Positions 55,608 to 64,000 of a stretch of 64,000 bases of DNA are shown here, piece by piece. The notes below the pieces were generated by a model, which was not told the origin of the DNA, did not search any database, and worked only from the letters and a program-made list of their open reading frames with translations. The stretch comes from Hyphomicrobium sp. ghe19 (GTDB lineage: Bacteria > Pseudomonadota > Alphaproteobacteria > Rhizobiales > Hyphomicrobiaceae). Within the stretch, counting starts at the first letter, position 1; the number at the start of each line of letters is the position of its first letter. Made by a program: the position numbers and the translations under genes. The stretch lies in NCBI RefSeq assembly GCF_902712875.1, contig NZ_LR743509.1, positions 4,044,001-4,108,000 of the forward strand, in the 5' to 3' direction.

Positions 55608-55755
55608 TGGTCTTCCTCAAGCGCAAAAGTCGCGAGCGCAACGACCATCCTCAATACGAAGACGGCCACACACGATCTGGTACTTCTCTCTAAGGTATGA
55701 GGGGATGTGATTCGCGTGTCAGAGTCGAGTTTGAACGTCAACGAACAAATGCGTC

Positions 55756-55781
55756 GGCGCCGCGGTGATGTCCGCGGTGCC
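55756..55781 (-). terminator. Hairpin downstream of the NRPS gene
   Basis: GGCGCCGCGG (55756-55765) pairs with CCGCGGTGCC (55772-55781) with one wobble and a 6-base loop, 20 bp past the NRPS stop on the minus strand. The downstream minus strand is moderately T-rich. Confidence 0.5.
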
Positions 55782-55801
55782 ACAGTTCACATTAGTTGTA
55801 C

Positions 55802-58800
55802 TCACACGGGGACGTGTAGCAACTCGATTTGCTTTTTCACCAGCCGCGGTGACCTCCTACGTTGTGCATAAGAGTCGCCATCGCCGGCCCGCGGATTGTC
55901 GCTTATGGCGACGCTTTCCTTCGGCGCGGCAAGAGGCTCGCACGGTGTGCCGTGCCAGCGCGTTCCGGCCGGAAGGACGTCGCCTTTCATCAGGACCGAT
56001 AGCGCACCGAGGTTCGACGCGGCGTGCATTTCCGTTCCGTAGAGAACGACCGCCATATTACCGACGGTGCAGCCATCGCCGATTTTGATGTGATCGGCCT
56101 TGAACACGCGATCCTCGAAGAGGTGGTTCTGGATCGTCGCGCCGACGTTCAGGCACGCGCGGTCACCGATGTGCACGAGATCGAATTCGGAAAAGAGAGT
56201 CGTTTCGAGGTAGCACCACTTCCCGACTTTGCAGCCCATCATGCGCAAGCACGATGAGATGAACGGCGTTCCCATCAGCGGCGTCATGGTCGTCGCCGCC
56301 ACTGTTTCGTAGACGCCATTCACAAGCTCGTTGTTCCAGATGAACCGGCACCAGAGAGGCTTCACTGTCGGCGCGATACGGCCGACGAACAGCGCCTTGA
56401 CGAGAGCCGCGAGTAGAATGGACCCAGCCGCCAGAGTCGCCGCGACAAAGGGAATGCCCACGATCACGGCCCAGAGCGGCAAGCTGCGATAGCCGATCAC
56501 AAGATAGCTCGTGAACGCGATGCCTTCCGCGGCGACGATAAAGCCCGGCAATAGTATGCGGAGCGTATCGGTCGTCGTCCGTGCGATCTTCGCGCGGCGC
56601 GTCGGCTCAAATATTTCCGCATCGTTGAAGCAAACATTGCGTTGCGTTTGCGGGAGAGCAAACCCAGGCGAACCCAGCCAGCGCGTATCGTCGGGAATCT
56701 CAGCTGCGTTTGCCGGCGGCGTCGACGCAACGCCGATTAACGCGTTGTCGCCCACGGCATGACCGCCCGGAATGAGCGCGCTGTTGCCGATGAAAGAGCG
56801 CGAGCCGATGCGCACTGCTCCGATCTCGACCGTACCGGCGTTGAGCCGCTCTCCGCCGATGAGGCACGCGTCGGCCAGGAAGCTCCCGTCGCCGACCTCG
56901 AGGAGACTTGGCATAACGTGCGAGACGGTTGAAACTTCCGAGCCAGCGCCGATCTTCGCGCCCAGAGCGCGGAGGAAGACCGGGCAGTAGACAGTCGCGT
57001 AAACCGGCAGCAGGATGGTCTTCGTGTTCTTCAGCAGATAGCTGACGAACCAATGCCTCAGGTAGGCGAGGCTGAGGACGGGCATTTGGCCAGCCTCGGA
57101 CGGCTGGAGCAGGGTAATAAGCGTAATTGCGCCGATCGCGTAGGTCAGAACTCCGACCGGCACCGCGATGAACGCGCCGATCGCGCCACCGAGCGGACCA
57201 CCGAACGAAAACCCAGCCGCGATAATAATGGCGGATGGGATGACCGTTGCGATCAGAAAATATCCCATCACGTAAATAAGCGCGAGATGCAGCGCGCCGA
57301 ACGAGAACGTTCGCAGCAGCGTTGGCGAAGGCGTCGTGGCTTCCGGTGTTACGACTTCGGCCAGCAGCGCGGGCGATCCGCGACGGCATTCGTAACTTCC
57401 CATAGCGGTGCCGTCGGGCAGCGACGACATATCATCGAGCCGCGCGCCGTCGCCCATGCTCGTGCCGAGACCGAGACTGCAGTGCATGCCGATGAAGCAA
57501 TTCTCGCCGATGTCGACCGGCTCGATGACGAGGTAGCCGTCCTCAACGCGATACCCGAGGATCTGGCTTTCAAGTCCGATGCTCGAACCGCGCCCGATCG
57601 AGACGACGTCGTAGGCGCCGCACAAGGATGTCGACAGCACGACGTTGCGGCCAATCTTGGCACCCATTGCGCGCCAATAAAGATTCATCAACGGCGTGCC
57701 CGCAAACATATCCGACCAGCTCAAGGCTTGGAAACGGGTCACAAACCACCACCGGAAGTAATAGAAGCTCCAGAGCGGATAGCGGCCAGGCTTGACGCGG
57801 CCGATGACCAGCCACTTCAGCGCGATGCTCAAGAACAGCATGCTCGGCCAGATGGCGAAGCCGACCATCGTCGAGATTTGCGCCGCGCGCTGCCATGTGA
57901 TCTGACCGTCGGTCACGGCGGTCGTTATCAGCACCATGTACGCGAGGGGCGCTAAGAGAATGCCGTAATATGCTGCGATGCTCAAAGCCTGGAGCGACAC
58001 CGTCGTCCAGCGCATCAACGGATGCACGCTTTTGAAGGCTTCCTCCGATACGTTCGCCCGCGCCGGGTTTTCCTGTTTTTCTCCGCCCATACGGCTTTCG
58101 AGAACGGAGGCGAGAGCCCTTACGGAGCGATGCTCGTAGAAGTCGCGAACCGAGACTTGAACGCCAGCGATCGCTTCACGCACGCGGCTCGCGCATCGCG
58201 AAGCCAAGAGTGAATGTCCGCCGAGATCGAGGAAGAAATCGTCGGCGACCGAAATGCTCGGCAGGCGAAACGCTTCGGACCATGCCGCCGCAATGCGCGT
58301 CTCGAGCTCGCTTGCAGGGGCGACGACATTGCCGAGACCCTTCAGCAGCGTCTTGGGTTGGGGGAGATTTTTCCGGTCGACCTTGCCGCTCGTCGACATC
58401 GGAAGCTCGTCGATGACGTCGAGATATTGAGGCACCATATAAGCCGGCACGCGTCGTCGCAGCAGTTCGTCGACCGCTTGACGATCGAAGCTTTCTTCCT
58501 CTCCGTGACAGACGACGAAAGCCGCAAGCTCCTTGATGTCGTCTCCCACCGCGATGACGGCCGCCGCCGCGGCCTTGATTTGAGGATGCTCCATCAGGAC
58601 GGCTTCGATCTCGGAAAGCTCGATGCGAAAGCCGCGGAGCTTCACCTGATCGTCGAGGCGCCCGAGAAAATAGAGTTCACCTTCGTACCCGAGCCGCACA
58701 TGATCGTAGGTACGATACAATCGGCCTCTCGTTGCCGGTTCGAATGAATCGGCAACAAAGCGCTGATCGGTAAGCGTTTGGAGATGCATGTAGCCGCGTC

Positions 58801-59896
58801 CGACGCCAGCGCCGCCGATGAACAGCTCGCCGTCTTCGCCCGGCGCCACGGGCTGAAAATTTTCGTCGAGGACGTACGTGGAATAACCCGGCAGAGCCTT
58901 TCCAATGGCTACCGGCTCGCCGCTTACGCACTCATGCCACGTGGCAACGACGGTTGCCTCCGTCGGGCCGTACGTATTCAGCATTCGGCGTCCCGGCTTT
59001 GCCCATCGCGTTACGAGCTCTTGCGAGCAGGCTTCGCCCCCAAGTACGAGCGTCGTCACCGTCGGCAGATCGCGATCGATCATCGCGAGCATCGTCGGCA
59101 CGGTCGAAAAATAGCTGACCTGCATGTCGTCGATAAACTGGGCGACGTCGGCGGGCGACCGTTCGACTTCTTCGGGCGGAACGATCAACGTTCCACCCCG
59201 AGAAAACGCAGCCCAGATTTCTTCAACCGATGCGTCAAACGCGGTCGAAAATCCCTGATAGACGCGATCGTTCGCCGTCACCTTGTAGACTGAGCGCAGT
59301 GATTTGACGAAAGCGACGACGTTGCGATGTTCGATCATCACGCCCTTTGGGCGACCCGTCGAACCCGATGTGTAAATAATGTAGCTCAACGCACTCGGGT
59401 GGATTTCCGCATCGAGCAGAAGGTCGACGGACTCGTCCGGTTGACCGGCCAGAACGTGCCGCTGCCGGTCAACCAGCAGGAGCGGCGTCGCGACTTTACC
59501 TTCGATCACGCCTGCGAGCGCGTTTTCCGAGATGATCAAACGTAGCTGCGCGTCTTCTTCGATTGCGCGGATACGCTCCAACGGCGAACGCGGATCAATC
59601 GGCACATAGGCGGCGCCGGCTTTCAAAATGCCGAGAATCGCCGCGTAAAGCTCCGGCGATTTCTTAAGATAAATTCCGACGAGATCCTCGGCGCCTGTTC
59701 CGCAAGAAACCAAATAATTGGCTATGCGATTTGCAGCGGCATCAAGCTCTTCATATGTGAGCGTCTCACCGGCAAATTCAATTGCAGGATGATCAGGCCG
59801 CCGCTGCGCTTGGAATTCGAAATAGTGGTGGAGGAGCCGTGGCCCTCTTGTTCGCCCAGTTTCCAGCGAATGCCAATTTGGTTCGTATACTGACAC
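55802..59896 (-). CDS. Pls/PosA-type single-module NRPS with membrane and hexapeptide-repeat C-terminus
   Basis: About 1364 residues. The adenylation domain (about 25-520) has YIIYTSGSTGRPKG, AFDASVEEIW (with the Asp that holds the alpha-amino group), NTYGPTEATV, YRTYDHV, GRLDDQVKLRGFRIELSE and the Lys of STSGKVDRK. The carrier domain has DLGGHSLLAS with Ser near 563. No condensation domain follows; instead there are about six membrane helices interleaved with acyltransferase-like left-handed beta-helix domains, as in epsilon-poly-L-lysine synthetase and PosA. It should make a homo-oligomer of one amino acid at the membrane. GTG 59896 follows GAGGAAG; TTG 59908 is another start. It overlaps the PPTase gene by about 104 bp. 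Confidence 0.87.
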   Translation of the reverse strand: MSVYEPNWHSLETGRTRGPRLLHHYFEFQAQRRPDHPAIEFAGETLTYEELDAAANRIANYLVSCGTGAEDLVGIYLKKSPELYAAILGILKAGAAYVPIDPRSPLERIRAIEEDAQLRLIISENALAGVIEGKVATPLLLVDRQRHVLAGQPDESVDLLLDAEIHPSALSYIIYTSGSTGRPKGVMIEHRNVVAFVKSLRSVYKVTANDRVYQGFSTAFDASVEEIWAAFSRGGTLIVPPEEVERSPADVAQFIDDMQVSYFSTVPTMLAMIDRDLPTVTTLVLGGEACSQELVTRWAKPGRRMLNTYGPTEATVVATWHECVSGEPVAIGKALPGYSTYVLDENFQPVAPGEDGELFIGGAGVGRGYMHLQTLTDQRFVADSFEPATRGRLYRTYDHVRLGYEGELYFLGRLDDQVKLRGFRIELSEIEAVLMEHPQIKAAAAAVIAVGDDIKELAAFVVCHGEEESFDRQAVDELLRRRVPAYMVPQYLDVIDELPMSTSGKVDRKNLPQPKTLLKGLGNVVAPASELETRIAAAWSEAFRLPSISVADDFFLDLGGHSLLASRCASRVREAIAGVQVSVRDFYEHRSVRALASVLESRMGGEKQENPARANVSEEAFKSVHPLMRWTTVSLQALSIAAYYGILLAPLAYMVLITTAVTDGQITWQRAAQISTMVGFAIWPSMLFLSIALKWLVIGRVKPGRYPLWSFYYFRWWFVTRFQALSWSDMFAGTPLMNLYWRAMGAKIGRNVVLSTSLCGAYDVVSIGRGSSIGLESQILGYRVEDGYLVIEPVDIGENCFIGMHCSLGLGTSMGDGARLDDMSSLPDGTAMGSYECRRGSPALLAEVVTPEATTPSPTLLRTFSFGALHLALIYVMGYFLIATVIPSAIIIAAGFSFGGPLGGAIGAFIAVPVGVLTYAIGAITLITLLQPSEAGQMPVLSLAYLRHWFVSYLLKNTKTILLPVYATVYCPVFLRALGAKIGAGSEVSTVSHVMPSLLEVGDGSFLADACLIGGERLNAGTVEIGAVRIGSRSFIGNSALIPGGHAVGDNALIGVASTPPANAAEIPDDTRWLGSPGFALPQTQRNVCFNDAEIFEPTRRAKIARTTTDTLRILLPGFIVAAEGIAFTSYLVIGYRSLPLWAVIVGIPFVAATLAAGSILLAALVKALFVGRIAPTVKPLWCRFIWNNELVNGVYETVAATTMTPLMGTPFISSCLRMMGCKVGKWCYLETTLFSEFDLVHIGDRACLNVGATIQNHLFEDRVFKADHIKIGDGCTVGNMAVVLYGTEMHAASNLGALSVLMKGDVLPAGTRWHGTPCEPLAAPKESVAISDNPRAGDGDSYAQRRRSPRLVKKQIELLHVPV

Positions 59897-60686
59897 GGGC
59901 TTCCTCAATGGGCTGACGCCACGAGCCCCCTTCTTCCTTGCGGCCGCCCATTGCGACGGCCACGGAAAGTCGATGCCCTTGGCATTTGGCGATCCATGTC
60001 CGGAACGTTACCGGTTCGCTCTGGCGGTTCTGTCCCGGCCAAAGGCGATCGTTGCGGGGATCAAATGCAACTGCTGATGCTTCAGCAATTCCGGTGCCAA
60101 GCATCTTGAGGTAGGCTTCTTTGAGCGCCCATAGCCGAGAAACCGCCGTTTCTAGCTCCCCCACAGCCATCGATTTCAGTGCCGCGCGTTCGTCAGTCGT
60201 GAAGACGTCAGAAAGCCAGGCGTCATTCGTATCAGCGATGGCATTTTCAATATCGATACCAACTGGTCCGCACGTAGATACCGCGACAACTGACGCCCAA
60301 CGTGTGTGAGAACAGCTGAAATTCAACGCGCTCGCGTTATTCGATAGCGTTGGTTTTCCCCACGCCGACCTTTTGAAATTCCACTCGTGCGGTGCAGTCC
60401 GGCCGCCGACACTTTCCGTCAACGCTTTCCGAAGAACTGTGCGCGTCGCAAGCGAGCGGCAACGCATTTCGACGTTGCGTATCGATGCGAACTCGTGGAC
60501 GTCGGCTTGGGCCGGTGTCCCGAAATGGTCTGTAAGGTTATTCGCGGCAGCATGTGGCACGTACCAAATTCGCACACCCGGAAAAACGGGCGCCGCCTCG
60601 AACGCATTAATAGAGATTTCCACCTCGGCGCCGCGGAAGGGCGGCCTTTGGGTTAACTTCCCCGGAAAAGAAAACAGACGAGCCAT
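59793..60686 (-). CDS. 4'-phosphopantetheinyl transferase (Sfp type)
   Basis: 297 residues from the ATG at 60686. KRSAWGKPTL, FSCSHTRWASVVAVS, GIDIENAI (Mg2+ Asp) and the WALKEAYLKMLGTG helix are Sfp-type hallmarks. It would convert the carrier domain of the overlapping NRPS to its holo form with CoA. The gene precedes the NRPS gene and its last 104 bp overlap it in another frame, which fixes their linkage. It may also serve other carrier proteins. Confidence 0.9.
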   Translation of the reverse strand: MARLFSFPGKLTQRPPFRGAEVEISINAFEAAPVFPGVRIWYVPHAAANNLTDHFGTPAQADVHEFASIRNVEMRCRSLATRTVLRKALTESVGGRTAPHEWNFKRSAWGKPTLSNNASALNFSCSHTRWASVVAVSTCGPVGIDIENAIADTNDAWLSDVFTTDERAALKSMAVGELETAVSRLWALKEAYLKMLGTGIAEASAVAFDPRNDRLWPGQNRQSEPVTFRTWIAKCQGHRLSVAVAMGGRKEEGGSWRQPIEEARVSIRTKLAFAGNWANKRATAPPPLFRIPSAAAA

Positions 60687-60840
60687 TTTTGCAATCAATG
60701 CAGACGGACACAGGCGCGCGTCATCGCGGGCCGCATGCGATCTGCTCTAAAAAGAATTGGATGTTAATGAAATGCTAAACTATGCTTACTGATCAAATTG
60801 CTGATATAAAGGTAAACCGCATTTTTCAGTCAAAAATTCC

Positions 60841-60864
60841 GCGACACATTCAAATCGGTGTCGC
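60841..60864. promoter_or_regulatory. Perfect inverted repeat upstream of the M23-like gene
   Basis: GCGACAC (60841-60847) and GTGTCGC (60858-60864) are exact inverted copies with a 10-base spacer, 18 bp before the proposed TTG start. It could be an operator for a dimeric regulator or an RNA hairpin over the ribosome site (AAGGG lies just after it). Confidence 0.5.
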
Positions 60865-60882
60865 AAGGGTATTGGTATTGGT

Positions 60883-61644
60883 TTGAAAATTCCAGAGAGT
60901 TTAAAGGACGTGCTTCTATTTCGGTATGCGATTTTTATCGTCGTTGGCTTCTACGTTACGCTCACGATCACACCGGGAAATGCCGCTGATTCGAACGACA
61001 CATCGACCGTTACACCCAGCGGCTTAAAACCGAATTACCCCGCCGACTACAATTGCACCCCCATTTCGTCACCATATGGGAGTTGGATTGACGTCGACGG
61101 TACGCGCCGCGATGAAATTCATACGGGCGTCGACGTCGGCCGACTGGGCGAATGGATATTGGCGCCCACGTCGGGAACGGTGCGCGCGGCTTGGCAGGCA
61201 AATTGGAAATGGGGTACCGAAGGCGCCCTCCTGATCCGGCATGATCGCGATGATCTAAATCTCACCAAAGGGCCGAAATATTATTACTCCGAGTTCGATC
61301 ACCTGGACTTCGATGAAATCAAGCATTTCCGCGAAGGGCAAAAGGTCAAGCGCGGTCAGCGGCTGGCTCGCGTGACGCGTCCCGGTGAAAACCAAACCTA
61401 TCTGCCGGAAGTTCATTGGGAAGTCTGGAAAGCCGATCATGATAATCTGACATGGCGCATCAATAGTTACGGCGCACCTGATTGGTGGAATGACAGCGCG
61501 GAGCTTGTCGACCCTCTCTCGCTGCTTGGTCTTAATAATCCGCCGACTGAGGATAAGAGCGTTGCCATTGTCCCGTTCGTAAATGGCAAAGACTACGACG
61601 GCTTTCGCGGTTTCACCTATATTATGCCGTGTACTCGGAAGTGA
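60883..61644 (+). CDS. Exported M23/LytM-like peptidase with altered active site
   Basis: 253 residues. A signal peptide or anchor (AIFIVVGFYVTLTI, then GNAA) is followed by a LytM fold: H80 and D84 of IHTGVDVG, H140 of EFDHLD and H178 of VHWEVW. M23 enzymes use HxH at the last site; here the first His is E176, so activity is doubtful and a scaffold or activator role is possible. TTG is the only reasonable start and the ribosome site is poor. The first 60 bases are AT-rich. Confidence 0.72.
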   Translation: MKIPESLKDVLLFRYAIFIVVGFYVTLTITPGNAADSNDTSTVTPSGLKPNYPADYNCTPISSPYGSWIDVDGTRRDEIHTGVDVGRLGEWILAPTSGTVRAAWQANWKWGTEGALLIRHDRDDLNLTKGPKYYYSEFDHLDFDEIKHFREGQKVKRGQRLARVTRPGENQTYLPEVHWEVWKADHDNLTWRINSYGAPDWWNDSAELVDPLSLLGLNNPPTEDKSVAIVPFVNGKDYDGFRGFTYIMPCTRK

Positions 61645-61747
61645 GCCGTGTTCCGGACCGAAAACCTCGGTGCGGGATCATGCTCATAGTTGGCATTACG
61701 CTTGCTTAGATGTCTCCAAATTCGATCCGAACCAGGAGTGGGGTGAC

Positions 61748-62284
61748 ATGTCCCAAATTATTTCGAAGCCGCGCATCGCCGTAATCACGTTATTCTCGGC
61801 GGTATTCGCCGCTTTCTTTTCGCTCCCGGCGAATGCCCAGAGCCCGGCACCAGCTGCGCAGGCGGATAACGGAAGCGTCTGGTGGAACGAACTCATCAGC
61901 GCCAATCCTGAGCGCAGCCGAGATTTCTACGCGGGCGTGATCGGCTGGACGCCGAAGATCGTTGCCGCGGAAGATACTTCTCGTCCCCCCGCTGCCGGCG
62001 AAAACGAATACACTCTATTCATGCAGAATGGCAACGAGAGCGCAGGGCTCGCGAAGTATGATGGCAAGGAGCCGACCGATCCCAAGCCCGGCTGGCTGAC
62101 CTACATTCAAGTTAGCAATGTCGACGACGCCGTTGTCGAAGCCTTGAAGAAGGGCGGCAAAGTTCTCAAGGCTCCGACCGACGCTAATAACATCGGTAGA
62201 CTTGCGATTGTCGCCGATCCCGACGGCAATCCCTTTGGCCTCGTCACGCCATTGAGCAAGGATTCGACCGCGGCGGGACATTAG
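61748..62284 (+). CDS. Exported VOC-family protein
   Basis: 178 residues. A signal peptide (VITLFSAVFAAFFSLPANAQ) precedes a single VOC domain: WNELISANPERSRDFYAGVIGW, GWLTYIQVSNVDDAVVEALKKGG and IVADPDGNPFGLVTP. Cytoplasmic relatives are common, but export is unusual. AGGAG lies 10 bases before the ATG at 61748. Substrate and metal unknown. Confidence 0.82.
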   Translation: MSQIISKPRIAVITLFSAVFAAFFSLPANAQSPAPAAQADNGSVWWNELISANPERSRDFYAGVIGWTPKIVAAEDTSRPPAAGENEYTLFMQNGNESAGLAKYDGKEPTDPKPGWLTYIQVSNVDDAVVEALKKGGKVLKAPTDANNIGRLAIVADPDGNPFGLVTPLSKDSTAAGH

Positions 62285-62484
62285 AATTTCGAAGCTCACG
62301 GCGAAGATCGGAACGTTTCATCATAGGCCCGGCGCGGATCAGCAATCCCTGCCGGGCCTTGATGCTTTCACGGCAACCCAACTATTTTTGCCAACCCGTG
62401 AGGGAACGCACCCTGTTCAGAAGGCGTTGCCAAGTCGATACGGGTGCGCCGTCAGACGATTGGGAAGAAGGAAAGGAAGCAGGG

Positions 62485-62643
62485 ATGGGAAACGGCAACG
62501 ATCCTCCACGAATTCCTTTCCCCACGCAGGAGCCTGGAGAGCTTCCCACCTTGCCGCCTGCGCCGAAGGAGCCGCCCCAGCCTTCTCCCGTGCCGCTCGA
62601 CGCGCCTGGCGAGAAACCCGATCCGGACGCTCCGGTGAGGTAG
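62485..62643 (+). CDS. Small proline-rich protein (52 aa)
   Basis: A good ribosome site (GGAAGCAGGG) precedes the ATG at 62485. The product is nearly 40% proline with evenly spread acidic residues (MGNGNDPPRIPFPTQEPGE ...), so it is probably unstructured. No signal peptide. Tiny proteins of this composition are scattered in Hyphomicrobiales; no function known. Confidence 0.45.
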   Translation: MGNGNDPPRIPFPTQEPGELPTLPPAPKEPPQPSPVPLDAPGEKPDPDAPVR

Positions 62644-62748
62644 TCCGTCTGCAGTTCCGGCTTTTCCGGAAGCATCGTTCGATCATGCTTTTCAGCATGC
62701 GTGGTCGATCCTCCTTTCGAAAACATTGAAGGTGTCCCGAGCTGCGCC

Positions 62749-64000
62749 TTAGACAATTGCGGCGGTCGGCGCCCACGGGTTGCCGCTCACGACGAGGTCG
62801 GCGAGGATTTTCGCGGCTCTCTGAAGGACGTCATGGCTTTCGGCTGCCGAGAGGCACACGCGGACTGCGTCGCGGGCATTCTTCGGATCCAAATTAAAAA
62901 ATGCGGCTGGACTGACGCCGACGCCTCGAAGCTTGGCTTCGGCAGCAAAGACTTCGCTTTGCCAACCCGACGGCATGCGCAGCCAGACATGGAACGCAGT
63001 CGGGCTCGATGAATAATCCAACCCGCGAAAAGCCTGTTGGGCAATCAGTTGACGTTCCGCGTTGCGTTCCCGCTGTGCATCCTCCAGCTCAGCAATGAGC
63101 CCCGTGCGCACAAGTCTCGCCGCTATTTCGGCCTCTATCGGCGCCGCCATAAGCGTCGTTGCGCGGAGCGCAGTTCCGACAGCGCGCCGCCATTGCTCCG
63201 GCACGCGCATATAGCCGACTCGCATGCCGGGTCCGCAATTCTTAGAAAAACTCGTGATGTATATGGCTTGAGTGCGGAGCCGCGCGGCCAATGGTTCAGG
63301 ACGTGGCGAAAGAAGAAATCCGTATACGTCGTCTTCGACGACCCCGATCTTGTAACGTTCGCAGATTTTAGCGATCGCCTTTCGACGCGACGGCGGCATG
63401 GTCGTGGTGGTCGGATTATGCAGAGTGGGTGCGCAATAGAGCACCCGAGCATGGCCTGAGCGCAAAGCGTCCTCAAGGGCATCGGGCATCAATCCATCGT
63501 CATCCATTGCCACCGGGACGACGTTGCGACCGAGCATTCTGGCGGCAGTTCGCGCGCCATAAAAAGTTGTCGCCTCCATGAGGATGCTTTCGCCGGGTTC
63601 CGTCAGCGCAGCGAGAGCAATTGCGATACCGTGCTGGGCGCCAGCGCAAACGACGATATCGTCACTCCCCGCCTTCACACCCAAGGTTTGCAGATAAGTG
63701 GCTCCAGCTGCGCGATGGGAGACGGTTCCGATATCGCTCTGTCTGCCGAGAAGAGCGCCGTAATCCAGGTCGCGGGCGACTTCGCTTGCAAGCTCGCGCA
63801 AGTTCGGCAGAGGCGGCGCACCCGCCGGGAAATTGTGCGAAAGATCTATAAACGGCGCATTATTTGTCGTCGTCAGCGACGATACAGGAGAGTCTGGAAG
63901 CCGCGCGAGCACGAACGTCCCTTGACCGACGCGCGCTTCCGCAAGACCCCGTCGCTGTATTTCCGAATAGGCCCGCGTTACCGTGGTGACATCGAGTTCC
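62749..64000 (-). CDS. MocR-type transcriptional regulator (GntR/aminotransferase), 5' truncated
   Basis: The frame stays open to the window edge. The visible N-terminal end is part of a GntR winged helix (LDVTTVTRAYSEIQRRGLAE, then GQGTFVLA), followed by a 45-residue linker and a class I aminotransferase-like domain of about 340 residues: CAGAQHGIAIAL, YCAPTLHNPTTTTM, VVEDDVYGFL and the PLP lysine of ITSFSKNCGPGMRVGY. MocR proteins sense PLP or amino acids and control vitamin B6, GABA or taurine genes. The target here is not evident. Confidence 0.92.
   Translation of the reverse strand, partial: ELDVTTVTRAYSEIQRRGLAEARVGQGTFVLARLPDSPVSSLTTTNNAPFIDLSHNFPAGAPPLPNLRELASEVARDLDYGALLGRQSDIGTVSHRAAGATYLQTLGVKAGSDDIVVCAGAQHGIAIALAALTEPGESILMEATTFYGARTAARMLGRNVVPVAMDDDGLMPDALEDALRSGHARVLYCAPTLHNPTTTTMPPSRRKAIAKICERYKIGVVEDDVYGFLLSPRPEPLAARLRTQAIYITSFSKNCGPGMRVGYMRVPEQWRRAVGTALRATTLMAAPIEAEIAARLVRTGLIAELEDAQRERNAERQLIAQQAFRGLDYSSSPTAFHVWLRMPSGWQSEVFAAEAKLRGVGVSPAAFFNLDPKNARDAVRVCLSAAESHDVLQRAAKILADLVVSGNPWAPTAAIV

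Noticed and set aside
57053..57955. 300-codon frame on the plus strand
   Set aside because: Antisense to the NRPS C-terminal half, which carries hexapeptide-repeat and membrane features.
1..64000. CRISPR arrays, tRNA or rRNA genes, insertion sequences, riboswitches
   Set aside because: None was recognised by reading; no regularly spaced repeats, cloverleaf or transposase were seen. A covariance-model scan would be decisive for small RNAs.

Overview
The window reads as a chromosomal segment of a GC-rich alphaproteobacterium of the order Hyphomicrobiales, most likely close to Hyphomicrobium. That placement is an inference from three things: a fused shikimate kinase/3-dehydroquinate synthase next to xerD and accA, a bioBFDA-bioZ operon, and a heme cluster of hemP-hmuTUV with an IsdG-type heme oxygenase and HutX. 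No tRNA, rRNA, CRISPR array, insertion sequence or prophage gene was recognised. Coding density is high and most operons show ATGA/GTGA start-stop overlaps.

Layout. 1-8.9 kb is housekeeping: a partial CNNM/CorC membrane protein, aroKB, a tiny membrane protein, an exported helical-repeat protein, xerD, an FMN-binding split-barrel protein, a POT peptide transporter and accA. 9-12.1 kb holds three tandem paralogous YafK-type L,D-transpeptidases, each with a different N-terminal anchor. 12.2-24.2 kb has a YqhA membrane protein, an AT-richer fucosyltransferase-like gene with a TTG start, secA, a parvulin isomerase, argJ, a TPMT-like methyltransferase, mutT, an NDUFAF5-like methyltransferase, comF, a glutaredoxin with an unusual CCYC site, a nitrilase-family amidase and a DUF1178 protein. 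24.3-29.4 kb is a tightly overlapped biotin operon ending in bioZ. 29.4-30.6 kb is a YceI/cytochrome b561 pair.

30.7-39 kb carries the least understood system: two transglutaminase-family proteins flank a circularly permuted ATP-grasp/alpha-E fusion on the minus strand, and a zinc-ribbon HExxH peptidase is divergent to them. This gene association is known from comparative genomics, but its product is unknown. 39-44.4 kb is a heme uptake and use cluster (two unknown small proteins, hemP, hmuT, hmuU, hmuV, a VOC protein, a heme oxygenase, hutX) closed by a strong bidirectional terminator. 44.5-48 kb is an OmpR/EnvZ-type two-component pair and a Bcr/CflA drug exporter. 48.4-54.2 kb has a NYN-domain protein, a poorly explained 0.7-kb gap and an RND efflux pump whose permease gene precedes the adaptor gene.

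54.2-60.7 kb is a surface and secondary-metabolite block: a two-part outer-membrane barrel (Omp25-like plus BcsS-like), then a Pls/PosA-type single-module NRPS and its own Sfp-type phosphopantetheinyl transferase on the same strand. The NRPS has A and PCP domains followed by a membrane-embedded C-terminal half with hexapeptide-repeat domains, the architecture of homopoly(amino acid) synthetases such as the epsilon-poly-L-lysine enzyme. The window ends with an M23-like exported protein preceded by a perfect inverted repeat, an exported VOC protein, a tiny proline-rich protein and a MocR-type regulator cut by the window edge.

Best candidates for new biology are the ATP-grasp/alpha-E/transglutaminase/Zn-peptidase cluster, the NRPS-PPTase pair, and the extra genes at both ends of the heme operon.
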